This document shows positions 1-6,620 of a stretch of 17,101 bases of DNA, piece after piece (position 1 is the first letter of the stretch; every line of letters begins with the position of its first letter). A model generated the notes under the pieces. It ran no database searches. It was not told the DNA's origin and saw only the letters and a program-made list of their open reading frames with translations. A program made the translations under genes and the position numbers. This DNA is from Clostridiales bacterium (GTDB taxonomy: Bacteria; Bacillota; Clostridia; Oscillospirales; Acutalibacteraceae): the NCBI GenBank assembly GCA_019417145.1, contig DXVY01000012.1, forward strand, positions 1,723-18,823, read 5' to 3'.

Positions 1-862
1 ATATAGGCGTCTTACGGATAAACAGCACGCCCAGCGTATTGGGGCCGCAGTGCACCGATACCGAGCAGCCCGCGCGGGTCACCAGCACCTCCTGGAAAGG
101 CAGCAGAGACTTGACCTTATCCACCACCCGTTCCACAACCTCCGGCCGGCAACCGGCGTGGGTGACAAAGACCCGATCGGTCTCAATATCCGCCTGGTCC
201 GCCAGCCGGGCGGCCGTATACTCCATGAGCACGTCCTCGAACCGTCCCCGGTACTTTTTCCCCACGCCCATCACGCCGTTTTTCACCTCGATACAGGGCT
301 TGAGCTTAAGAAGGTTGGCGCCCAGGGCCGCCACCGAAGAGCAGCGGCCGCCCTTGTGGAGATATTCCAGGGAATCCACCACAAAGGAGGCGTCCACCCG
401 CTCCCACAGGGAGGAAACCTTGCTGGCGATGGTGCGGGCGTCCAGGCCTTCCTGCGCCATTTCCGCCGCCCGCAGTACCTCCAGCCCCGCGCCGGTGGAC
501 AGGCATTTGCTGTCGATCACATATACGTCCTCCAGCTCGGCCGCAGCCATACGGGCGTTGTTAAAGGTGCCGGACATGGAAGAGCTGATGGTGAAGTGTA
601 CGATCGCATATCCCGCCTCCACATACGGCCGAAAGTAATGGGTAAAATCGTCCATGTTGGCGGCGGTGGTTTTGGGAATTTCCCCAGTGGTTTTATAATA
701 CTCATATATATCATCCGGGAACACATCCACGCAGTCCCGCATGGTTTTGCCGTTTATAACCACAAACAGGGGATTGAGCGCAATAGAATACCGCTCCAGC
801 AGCTCAGGGGACAGATCGCAGGTGCTGTCGCAGGAAATCAAAACCTTTTTTTGTTCTGCCAT
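1..862 (-). CDS. DegV family fatty-acid-binding protein (3' end cut by window)
   Basis: About 287 codons are visible from ATG at 862 to the window edge, nearly the whole of a usual 280-290 residue DegV protein; no stop is seen. The start is preceded by GGAGAGGATCATAA. Visible family marks are the N-terminal ISCDSTCDLSPELLERY (9-25), KTTAAN (64-69, in the place of the usual T-S-Q-P-S stretch), SSSMSGT (93-99), STGAG (122-126), LHKGGRCS in the middle and HCGPNTLGVLF near the end. DegV/FakB proteins bind a fatty acid in a two-domain fold; FakB members hand it to the kinase FakA. No fakA is visible here, so the partner is unknown. It diverges from the deacetylase gene and has its own promoter. 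The family call is firm; the physiological role is not shown by the sequence. Confidence 0.93.
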   Translation of the reverse strand, partial: MAEQKKVLISCDSTCDLSPELLERYSIALNPLFVVINGKTMRDCVDVFPDDIYEYYKTTGEIPKTTAANMDDFTHYFRPYVEAGYAIVHFTISSSMSGTFNNARMAAAELEDVYVIDSKCLSTGAGLEVLRAAEMAQEGLDARTIASKVSSLWERVDASFVVDSLEYLHKGGRCSSVAALGANLLKLKPCIEVKNGVMGVGKKYRGRFEDVLMEYTAARLADQADIETDRVFVTHAGCRPEVVERVVDKVKSLLPFQEVLVTRAGCSVSVHCGPNTLGVLFIRKTPI

Positions 863-956
863 TTATGATCCTCTCCATTCCTTTTTTGTGCGGCGGCGGC
901 CGCTTTGCGGTCATTTTATTTGTTTTTTATACGGAACCCAAAGGCGATTTATGGAT

Positions 957-985
957 AGTATACCATTTTTTCAAATAAGGTACAA
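957..985 (-). promoter_or_regulatory. Sigma-A-like promoter of the degV-family gene
   Basis: Read on the minus strand this is TTGTAC, a 17-bp spacer and TATACT, with a TGG extended -10 directly before TATACT. It lies about 95 bp upstream of the ATG at 862. Inferred from consensus only. Confidence 0.6.
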
Positions 986-1037
986 CCCCGCGCGCCCCGT
1001 TTGCAATCCTTTTGTAAACATTTGTAATTTAAAACGG

Positions 1038-1066
1038 TTGTTTTCGACCTCAGCGTTTGCTATCAT
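1038..1066 (+). promoter_or_regulatory. Sigma-A-like promoter of the polysaccharide deacetylase gene
   Basis: TTGTTT, 17 bp, TATCAT, with an extended TGC before the -10 hexamer. It is about 90 bp upstream of the ATG at 1156. The divergent region 863-1155 otherwise shows no gene, only this promoter and the opposing degV one. Confidence 0.55.
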
Positions 1067-1155
1067 AGGGGCAACAATATTTCTGCGGCAGCCGCCGGCG
1101 CCCAAGGCGGCCGGCTGGCGCAGTTTCATAGACATAAAACAGGAAGGAGTTAAAA

Positions 1156-2283
1156 ATGGACAACAATCGCGATTATGAACCTCTTGATGTTTTTGCCGGG
1201 CAGGAAAATCCCGACAAAATGGAACGCATACCCCTGCGCAAGGAGCCGATTCCCGGGGGCGTGCACCGACCGGCCAGAAGGCGTTCCAGGCGTTCGCCCG
1301 TAATGGTCATCATCATGATCCTTGCCCTTTTGGCCGCCCTTGTGATGGGCCTGCTGTACGCCGGCGCGCAGTCGGATCTGCGGGCTTCCGCCGCCTCCAA
1401 CCAGGCCCTCTCATCCGAAAACGGGGCGCTGCATGAACAGTTGACCGATGTAAGCAGCAAAGCCGCTCATTACGAGGAGGAACTGGGCATTCCGGGAGGA
1501 GAACCGGATACGGAAAATATGGATTCCAGCCAGCTTGCCAGCACCCTGCAGCAGCGGCTGGACCGCCTGAATTCCAAGACAAACGACCTGCGCTCCCAAA
1601 TCAACGCCCTGCAACCTCCCTCCTCCGTCCCCACCGGAACAACCGAAACCGATGGACGCAAGGTCGCCTACCTGACCTTTGACGACGGTCCCTCCTCCAA
1701 CACGGAAAAGATCTTGGATATTTTAAAGCAGTACAATGCCAAGGCCACCTTTTTCGTTATCGGCACCAGCAAGATGGACTTGATAAAACGCATCCACGAG
1801 GAGGGGCATACGGTGGGGCTCCATTCCAACTCCCATGAATACAACCAGATTTACTCCTCTGTCGACGCCTATTTCAAAGATCTACAGGCCATCAGCGACA
1901 AGGTGGAAAGCTATATCGGCGTCGCCCCCAAGGTCATTCGCTTCCCCGGGGGCAGCAGCAATACCGTCAGCGCAAAGTATTGCAAGGGCATCATGTCTCA
2001 GCTCACCAAGGAGGTAGAGGCCAGAGGATACGTTTATTTTGACTGGAACGTAAGCTCCGGCGACGCGGACGCAAATAAGGCGCCGGCGAGCGATTTGGTA
2101 GCTAATATCAAGCGGGAATGCGGCAAAAAGAGCCGGGTCTGCATCCTGATGCACGACGCGCCCATCAAGACCACCACCGTGGACGCCCTGCCGGAAATCA
2201 TTCAGTACCTGCAGGGAGAGGGGTATTCCCTGGAGGCGCTCACCACCGATGTCAAGCCCTTTCACCATGGCGTTAACAATTAA
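1156..2283 (+). CDS. Membrane-anchored polysaccharide deacetylase (NodB domain)
   Basis: 375 residues; the start is set by AGGAAGGAGTTAAAA before ATG. Residues 1-48 are a basic cytoplasmic tail (RRRSRRS at 41-47). One membrane segment follows at about 49-70 (VMVIIMILALLAALVMGLLY), then a coiled-coil-like stalk at about 75-150 with a short break near GIPGGEP, and a NodB domain at about 168-365. All five carbohydrate-esterase-4 motifs are visible: TFDDGP (174-179, metal and base aspartates), HSNSH (223-227, metal histidines), RFPGG (262-266), DWNVSSGDA (297-305) and LMHD (331-334). The domain should face outside and remove acetyl groups from a cell-surface polymer, probably peptidoglycan or another envelope glycan; the substrate cannot be read from sequence. 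Single-gene unit with its own promoter and terminator. Confidence 0.93.
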   Translation: MDNNRDYEPLDVFAGQENPDKMERIPLRKEPIPGGVHRPARRRSRRSPVMVIIMILALLAALVMGLLYAGAQSDLRASAASNQALSSENGALHEQLTDVSSKAAHYEEELGIPGGEPDTENMDSSQLASTLQQRLDRLNSKTNDLRSQINALQPPSSVPTGTTETDGRKVAYLTFDDGPSSNTEKILDILKQYNAKATFFVIGTSKMDLIKRIHEEGHTVGLHSNSHEYNQIYSSVDAYFKDLQAISDKVESYIGVAPKVIRFPGGSSNTVSAKYCKGIMSQLTKEVEARGYVYFDWNVSSGDADANKAPASDLVANIKRECGKKSRVCILMHDAPIKTTTVDALPEIIQYLQGEGYSLEALTTDVKPFHHGVNN

Positions 2284-2293
2284 AAATTCCATT

Positions 2294-2317
2294 CGGCCGC
2301 ATCACAGGATGCGGCCG
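2294..2317 (+). terminator. Terminator hairpin after the deacetylase gene
   Basis: Perfect 10-bp stem CGGCCGCATC/GATGCGGCCG with loop ACAG, followed by TTCTT. It starts 11 bp after the deacetylase stop. On the other strand it is followed by a T-rich stretch, so it may act in both directions between the convergent genes. Confidence 0.7.
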
Positions 2318-2338
2318 TTCTTATGCCGGTACGTATAA

Positions 2339-2366
2339 CGGGCGCGCCCCTTGGGAGGCGCGCCCG
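2339..2366 (-). terminator. GC-rich hairpin downstream of the spoIIID 3' segment
   Basis: Perfect 10-bp stem CGGGCGCGCC/GGCGCGCCCG with an 8-nt loop, 13 bp past the spoIIID stop codon on the minus strand. No clear U tract follows it on either strand. It may act together with the adjacent hairpin at 2294-2317 as the end of the spoIIID transcript. Confidence 0.45.
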
Positions 2367-2379
2367 TCTGCTCTGTAGG

Positions 2380-2512
2380 CTATTCCCCTTTATATTTCCG
2401 CCGGGTAGCCATGCCTCCCCGGATATGCCGTTCCTGCTTATTGTGCTCCAAAACCTCTTTCACCCGCGCGTACAACTGAGGGTTGTTCCGGTGCAGCCGG
2501 TCGGTTACGTCT
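2380..2512 (-). CDS. spoIIID: spoIIID 3' segment (C-terminal half, separated by the inserted element)
   Basis: From the 8-bp core at 2505-2512 this frame runs through TDRLHRNNPQLYARVKEVLE and HNKQERHIRGGMATRRKYKGE to TAG at 2380-2382, giving 41 residues after the core-encoded DV. As I recall the family, SpoIIID C-termini have TERL..NP.L...VKE.L, then RHLRGG or RHIRGG, then ATK.KYKK. The match is strong and ends exactly where the 5' segment begins. The basic RHIRGG-ATRRKYK tail is part of the SpoIIID DNA-binding surface. The segment has no start or ribosome binding site of its own. The open frame extends back to an ATG at 2562, but those residues (MRKRGRLPFPYDTTA) are element sequence. Expected to be expressed only after the element is removed and the gene rejoined. 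Confidence 0.88.
2505..2512. repeat. Left attachment core (att, direct repeat TTACGTCT)
   Basis: TTACGTCT, identical to 4547-4554. On the minus strand it reads AGACGTAA and encodes the D-V of the SpoIIID helix-turn-helix region. Beyond the core, 6 of the next 10 bases on the right also match the other copy (TTGTGTGCCG against GTATGTACGG). An 8-bp match alone is weak; the support comes from its place at the exact break in the gene. Confidence 0.8.
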
Positions 2513-2527
2513 TTGTGTGCCGTCGTA

Positions 2528-4048
2528 TCATAAGGGAACGGCAGCCGCCCCCTCTTGCGCATGCAGCGGCCGCAGATAAACGTCCACGTTGCCCTCCCGG
2601 TCCACCTCGATCCTTTGAACGATCTGTCTGAGCTGGGCGTTGGTCATGGGGCGTATATCGGCTATGTCCTTAATCGACCGAAATACGCCGCTCAAAATTT
2701 CTTCCAGCCGCTGGTTCCCAACCCAATCGCCGGACACCATTCCCAGCTCCTTTTCCAGCTCCTCCATTTCTTGGCGGGTCTCCCCGATTCTTTCCTGAAG
2801 CTCTTGGCGGGAAATCAAATCATCGGCATACATATCCAGGTATTTCCGCCGGCCCCTGTCCAGCGCGGCCAGTCGGCGAACCAGCCGCTGTTGGCGGTCG
2901 GGGTTTGGATTCCCCGCCATACAGACCCTTCGAAACTCTCCTATCGCGCAGCCCAGTGCATTTTTCTTGGCTTGCAGCAGTCCCGTAAAGTATTCCTGTA
3001 ACGCCTGCATCAATTCGGCCTCGTCCACCGCGATGGCGTTGGGGCAGCTTTGGGCCCCTCCGCCGTTGTGACCGGAGCAGACCCAACGGACATAGGTGTT
3101 TTTATAGGTGCGGACGGTACGTCGGAAGGACCAGCCGCATTCCTTGCATTTGATCAACGTGGAAAACAAATACCGGTTGCTCTGACGTTCCCTGTCCACT
3201 CTAAAGGCCTTGCCCCTATCGGTCATAATCTGCCGGGTTCGCCGGAAAACCTCCGGATCAATAATACGCAGTTCAGGCCGGTCCACAACCATCCATTCGG
3301 CTGCGTCCTTTTGCACCCGCTGCCCGGTGAGGAAGTCGGACACCTCCTGTTTTCCGTTGATAATCTTCCCCGTATATAAGGCGTTGGTCAGAATCCGGCG
3401 GATGGCGTTCTGGCTCCACCGACAGCCCCGCTTGGTCCGCACCCCCCGCTCGTTGAGCATATCGGCAATTTTTGCCGCGCCGTACCCTTGATCGGCGTAC
3501 CATTCATAAATCCGTCGGATCCATTCCGCTTCCCTCTCGTTGATCATCAGGTTGAAGTAATCCCCCGGCGTCTTGTCATAACCGAAGACCAGATTGGGCA
3601 CGCGCCCCTTTTCCGCGTTCATTTTCTTGCCGAATTTGACCCGTTTGGAGGTATTGGCGCTCTCCTCCTGCGCCAGTGCGCCGAAAATAGTGAGAACAAA
3701 TTCGCTGTTGCCCATGCCGGTCATATTGGCGGTCAGAAACTGGGTATCGATGCCAAGGGACTTGAGCTTCCGTATATTTTGCAGCAGGTCCACCGTATTG
3801 CGGGCAAAGCGGGAGATATCCTTTACCACCACCATATCAAACAGGCCTCGCTCCGCATCGGCCATCATGCGCAGAAATTCCCTTCTGTTTTTGATTTTGG
3901 TGCCGGAAATGCCCTCGTCCGCATACAGTCGGACGAGGGCGTCTCCGGTGCGCTGGGTATATGCGGAAAAGAACGCCTTCTGGGCCTGAAGGCTGTTCAG
4001 TTGGTCGTCCTTATCCGTGGAAACGCGACAATAAGCGGCGATTCTCAT
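2528..4048 (-). CDS. Large serine recombinase (integrase/excisionase of the spoIIID element)
   Basis: 506 residues from ATG at 4048, chosen because AAGAAGGTG lies before it and the protein then begins MRIAAYCRVSTD as usual. An upstream in-frame ATG at 4108 has no ribosome binding site. The resolvase catalytic domain spans about 1-150, with nucleophile Ser10 in YCRVS and DISRFARN at 77-84. The recombinase domain spans about 155-275. A zinc ribbon follows with C301, C304, C324 and C335, then a coiled-coil-prone insert at about 345-440. All expected parts are intact. Its stop is 15 bp from the left core, so gene and att site are packed together. It should cut both cores, excise the element as a circle and rejoin spoIIID. 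Large serine integrases usually need a directionality factor to excise. No convincing promoter lies directly upstream, which fits read-through from spoIIID. Confidence 0.95.
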   Translation of the reverse strand: MRIAAYCRVSTDKDDQLNSLQAQKAFFSAYTQRTGDALVRLYADEGISGTKIKNRREFLRMMADAERGLFDMVVVKDISRFARNTVDLLQNIRKLKSLGIDTQFLTANMTGMGNSEFVLTIFGALAQEESANTSKRVKFGKKMNAEKGRVPNLVFGYDKTPGDYFNLMINEREAEWIRRIYEWYADQGYGAAKIADMLNERGVRTKRGCRWSQNAIRRILTNALYTGKIINGKQEVSDFLTGQRVQKDAAEWMVVDRPELRIIDPEVFRRTRQIMTDRGKAFRVDRERQSNRYLFSTLIKCKECGWSFRRTVRTYKNTYVRWVCSGHNGGGAQSCPNAIAVDEAELMQALQEYFTGLLQAKKNALGCAIGEFRRVCMAGNPNPDRQQRLVRRLAALDRGRRKYLDMYADDLISRQELQERIGETRQEMEELEKELGMVSGDWVGNQRLEEILSGVFRSIKDIADIRPMTNAQLRQIVQRIEVDREGNVDVYLRPLHAQEGAAAVPL

Positions 4049-4173
4049 AGCAAGCACCTTCTTGGGCGGGCGCCCACCACGTATTTGCGGAGAGGAGCGT
4101 CCCGTCATGATTTTTTATCTACTTTTACGCGCTTACGAAAGACCCGGACACGGCTAAGCCGGCGGGCTACATG

Positions 4174-4350
4174 TCAGCCGGCCTGATCCATGGAGTCGCG
4201 AGCTGTTTCCGGTTTGCGGGGACAAGCGGCGTGAACCGCCTGCAGGGCCTTATCCATGTTTGCCTCCACCAAAATCTTTATCAGATAAGCCGCGGCGGTT
4301 TCCTCTTTGTTGGGGTTGTGAAACCGAAAATGCAGGCTTTCCCTTTTCAT
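4174..4350 (-). CDS. Small element protein, candidate recombination directionality factor
   Basis: 58 residues (MKRESLHFRFHNPNKEETAA and so on to DSMDQAG). ATG at 4350 is preceded by GGGGGGAGGCGG, and it overlaps the stop of the interrupted spoIIID frame as ATGA, so translation may be coupled. The longer frame start at 4401 would put the start inside the chimera and has no better site. The core FRFHNPNKEETAAAYLIKIL reads as a real protein: short beta segment, then an amphipathic helix. I recall similar short proteins beside clostridial serine recombinases but cannot confirm this. It is the only other gene in the element and lies just before the recombinase (125-bp gap). A small partner that turns the integrase toward excision is therefore the most economical role, as described for the C. 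difficile skin element. The function is inferred. Confidence 0.65.
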   Translation of the reverse strand: MKRESLHFRFHNPNKEETAAAYLIKILVEANMDKALQAVHAACPRKPETARDSMDQAG

Positions 4351-4670
4351 GCCTGCGCCGCCTCCCCCCGTCTCTCCTGGCCGTTTCCCGTACCGAGACA
4401 CGACTGGGAGCCTACCGGCGAAAATTGCAACCTGGAAGCTGTTATGCTATAATGTAAAAATGCTTTGTCCATCTGTGTCCGCCGCGGGATAAAGGGCCGC
4501 TCCCCCGTCCTGCGCGCGTGCGCGCATAAAGAAGCGTCTCGTTTCATTACGTCTGTATGTACGGTTGACTTGGAAATCTGAAACTTCTTTGCGGCGGCCC
4601 GAACAGTGGCGTTGTTTTCAATGATATACTCTCCCAACTCTACCGCACGCTCCTCAACGGCTCCTTTCAC
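4347..4670 (-). CDS. spoIIID: spoIIID 5' segment, reading into the element as a 107-residue chimera
   Basis: GTG at 4670 follows GGAGAGGTGATA, a strong ribosome binding site. Codons 1-41 (4548-4670) encode VKGAVEERAVELGEYIIENN, then ATVRAAAKKFQISKSTVHTDV. This is the SpoIIID N-terminus with its helix-turn-helix (about 22-41, ISKSTVH being the recognition helix). After the core the frame leaves SpoIIID homology (MKRDASLCAHARRTGE...) and stops at 4347, overlapping the next ATG. SpoIIID is the mother-cell regulator that acts between sigma-E and sigma-K. The chimera lacks the C-terminal basic DNA-binding region, so it should not replace SpoIIID. With the element excised, codon 42 onward comes from 2505 downward and gives an 82-residue protein, close to the usual SpoIIID length. 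Confidence 0.9.
   Translation of the reverse strand: MKGAVEERAVELGEYIIENNATVRAAAKKFQISKSTVHTDVMKRDASLCAHARRTGERPFIPRRTQMDKAFLHYSITASRLQFSPVGSQSCLGTGNGQERRGEAAQA
4425..4453 (+). promoter_or_regulatory. Strong outward sigma-A-like promoter inside the element
   Basis: TTGCAA, exactly 17 bp, TATAAT, with an extended TGC before the -10 (TGCTATAAT). It points right, through the att core and antisense to the spoIIID 5' segment, toward the MATE gene 320 bp away. No open frame of useful length or clear terminator lies between. The target is inferred. Confidence 0.6.
4547..4554. repeat. Right attachment core (att, direct repeat TTACGTCT)
   Basis: Second copy of the 8-bp core, codons 40-41 of spoIIID and the first base of codon 42. 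SpoIIID homology continues on its right side and stops on its left side, the mirror of the copy at 2505-2512. Confidence 0.8.
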
Positions 4671-4702
4671 ACTATCACCTCTCCATAATGCCAGTTTGCT
4701 AG

Positions 4703-4731
4703 ATGATATGCAAAAAGCCGGCGGTTTATGC
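4703..4731 (-). promoter_or_regulatory. Candidate sigma-E promoter of spoIIID
   Basis: On the minus strand: GCATAAA, 14-bp spacer, CATATCAT. This matches the sigma-E type pattern (KMATATT, 13-15 bp, CATACAAT) at 5 of 7 and 6 of 8 positions. The -10 ends about 32 bp before the GTG start, leaving room for the ribosome binding site. It stays with the chromosome on excision. SpoIIID is known to be made under sigma-E in B. subtilis. Confidence 0.55.
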
Positions 4732-4774
4732 GTATTCCGCGCCTGCGGCCGCCTGATTCTCCCCAACGGAAGTG

Positions 4775-6157
4775 ATGTACTTGTCAAAAGCTTTAACCAA
4801 CGACCTGGGACGCGACCGGATTGGTCGACTGCTGTTTCGGCTGGCCCTGCCTTCCATCCTGGCCCAGCTTATCAACGCTCTGTACAATATTGTGGACCGC
4901 ATGTATATCGGCCGAATTCCCGATATAGGGGCCACCGCCCTCACCGGCGTAGGCGTCACCTTTCCCATCGTCATGATTATCTCGGCCTTCAGCGCCCTGA
5001 TCGGCATGGGCGGCGCACCCCGAGCCGCCATCAAGATGGGAGAGGGTAAAAATGAGGAGGCGGCCCGCATTTTGGGCAACTGCTTTGCCGCCCTGTTGGG
5101 GATTTCGGTTCTGCTTACGGTTGTATTCATCCTCTTTCGCGATCCCCTTCTGCTCTGCTTTGGCGCCAGCCAGGAGACCCTGCCTTATGCATCAAGCTAT
5201 TTGCTTATCTACGTCAGCGGCACGGTCTTCGTTCAGCTGGCTCTCGGGCTCAATCCCTTTATCAACGCCCAGGGCTTTGCAAAAACCGGCATGCTCACCG
5301 TTCTCATCGGCGCCGTGCTCAATATCGTGCTGGACCCGATATTCATTTTCGGCTTGGGCATGGGCGTGCAGGGAGCCGCCATCGCCACCATCCTCTCCCA
5401 GGCGGTCTCAGCCCTATGGGTCCTGCTCTTTTTGTGCGGCCGGCGCACCCGTCTGCGCATCCGTTTCCAAAACATGCGGCCGCGGGCATCCATTTTACTT
5501 CCGGTGTTGGCCCTTGGCCTCTCGCCCTTTATTATGCAGAGCACCGAGAGCTTGGTGAATATCGCGCTCAACGCCTCCCTGCAAAGGTATGGCGGCGACA
5601 GCGCGGTGGGCGCTATGACCATCTGTAGCAGTGTGCTACAATTTCTCCTGATGCCGGTGACCGGCCTGACCCAGGGGGCGTCCCCCATTGTCAGTTACAA
5701 TTACGGCGCGCGCAATACCCACCGGGTGCGCCGGGCCTTTCGGCTAATCTTCCTGTGGTCGATTTGCATTTCCACGATCTGCTGGCTGGCCCTTATGCTT
5801 TTCCCCGGGGCTTTTGTGGCAATATTTAGTGACGATCCCGCGCTGACGGAAAAGGCCGTCTGGGCCATCCGCATCTTTACCGGCTGCCTTTTCGCCCTGG
5901 GTGTGCAGTTCTCCTGCCAACAGACCTTCGTGGCCCTGGGGCAGGCCAAAACCTCCCTGTTTTTGGCTCTACTCCGCAAGGTGTTTTTACTTATCCCCCT
6001 GATTTTCATCCTTCCTCTTTTCTTCGCCGACAAGGTTTTTGCCGTCTTTTTGGCCGAGCCCGTGGCCGATCTTTTGGCCTCGGCTACCACCGGCACCGTC
6101 TTCTTCATACGCTTTAAAGGAATCCTGGCCAAATCCCCGCCCCAGCAGGGCGTATGA
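4775..6157 (+). CDS. MATE family multidrug efflux transporter (MepA-like)
   Basis: 460 residues from ATG at 4775; a GTG directly before it at 4772 is also possible, and only a weak GGAAG precedes both. Twelve membrane segments can be traced from LALPSILAQLINALYNIVDRMYIG near the N-terminus. VDRMYIGRIP, GMGGAPRAAIKMGEG and GLTQGASPIVSYNYGARN are typical of MATE proteins that export drugs or metabolites in exchange for Na+ or H+. The substrate is not predictable. It is followed after 15 bp by a DUF2752 gene with its own ribosome binding site, so the two are likely co-transcribed. No good promoter is seen in the 100 bp upstream. The nearest strong one is inside the spoIIID element (4425-4453). 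Confidence 0.93.
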   Translation: MYLSKALTNDLGRDRIGRLLFRLALPSILAQLINALYNIVDRMYIGRIPDIGATALTGVGVTFPIVMIISAFSALIGMGGAPRAAIKMGEGKNEEAARILGNCFAALLGISVLLTVVFILFRDPLLLCFGASQETLPYASSYLLIYVSGTVFVQLALGLNPFINAQGFAKTGMLTVLIGAVLNIVLDPIFIFGLGMGVQGAAIATILSQAVSALWVLLFLCGRRTRLRIRFQNMRPRASILLPVLALGLSPFIMQSTESLVNIALNASLQRYGGDSAVGAMTICSSVLQFLLMPVTGLTQGASPIVSYNYGARNTHRVRRAFRLIFLWSICISTICWLALMLFPGAFVAIFSDDPALTEKAVWAIRIFTGCLFALGVQFSCQQTFVALGQAKTSLFLALLRKVFLLIPLIFILPLFFADKVFAVFLAEPVADLLASATTGTVFFIRFKGILAKSPPQQGV

Positions 6158-6172
6158 AAGGGAGGTTTACGT

Positions 6173-6598
6173 ATGTCCCGGCTCCTTTTTACCCAAAAGG
6201 GCAACCGCATTCTAGCCCTCATTCTCTGGGGCCTGCCCCTGCTTATTATTCTCATCGTAAAACTCTTCCACCTCTCTCTTACCGACGAGCTGTGGGAATG
6301 CACCTTCCGCCGCATAACCGGCTGGGACTGTATCGGCTGCGGCGCTACCCGGGCCCTGGAGGCCCTGCTGCACCTGGACTTCATAGAGGCCTTTCGGTAT
6401 AACCCGGTCTTTTGCATCGCCCTGCCCGCCGGCTTTATCTGGCTTGTTTTCTTTACAAAGAACGCCTTTTCCCGGAAGTATAAGCCGCCCTTTCGCCATA
6501 TCGCACCCCAATGGTGCGTGGCGGTCATCTGTCTACTTTTGGTGGTTTTTCTGGTCGTGCGCAATCTTCCCTTTTACCAGCTTTGGTTTTACAAATGA
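6173..6598 (+). CDS. DUF2752 family membrane protein
   Basis: 141 residues; ATG at 6173 follows AAAGGGAGG at good spacing, 15 bp after the MATE stop. The DUF2752 signature is clear: CIGCGATRALEALLHLDFIE followed by AFRYNP (usually CP.CG.TRA...L..GD...A...NP). Three hydrophobic segments surround it: about 11-30, about 80-96 and about 113-130. Function is unknown in the family. The cysteine pair and the basic residue after it are conserved, suggesting metal or redox chemistry at the membrane, but this is speculation. Second gene of the MATE operon. Confidence 0.88.
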   Translation: MSRLLFTQKGNRILALILWGLPLLIILIVKLFHLSLTDELWECTFRRITGWDCIGCGATRALEALLHLDFIEAFRYNPVFCIALPAGFIWLVFFTKNAFSRKYKPPFRHIAPQWCVAVICLLLVVFLVVRNLPFYQLWFYK

Positions 6599-6620
6599 GA
6601 ATACGCTATACCAATATAAA

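Larger units (their letters stand above)
2505..4554 (-). mobile_element. Skin-like intervening element splitting spoIIID (about 2.04 kb)
   Basis: The element is bounded by direct copies of TTACGTCT (2505-2512 and 4547-4554). Deleting one copy plus the 2,042-bp interval joins codon 41 of the spoIIID 5' segment to codon 42 of the 3' segment, in frame and without loss. It carries only a large serine recombinase, whose stop is 15 bp from the left core, and a 58-aa protein. There are no phage structural, conjugation or resistance genes. Developmental excision of this kind is known for sigK (skin) and other sporulation genes with large serine recombinases. That excision really happens here in sporulating mother cells is inferred. 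The alternative is a recent insertion that has inactivated spoIIID. Confidence 0.87.

Noticed and set aside
3488..4186. Plus-strand open frame of 232 codons opposite the recombinase
   Set aside because: Shadow of the serine recombinase, which has an intact catalytic domain, zinc ribbon and ribosome binding site.
4511..4526. Hairpin TGCGCG/CGCGCA as a terminator of the outward promoter
   Set aside because: Short stem without a T run after it; unlikely to stop transcription by itself.
2505..4554. A prophage or conjugative element
   Set aside because: Only the recombinase and one 58-aa gene are present; there are no structural, lysis, relaxase or replication genes, and the boundaries are defined by the spoIIID halves.
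2380..4670. spoIIID as a simple decayed pseudogene
   Set aside because: Both halves have no frameshift or stop and rejoin in frame at a direct repeat, with promoter and ribosome binding site preserved. Recent inactivation cannot be fully excluded.
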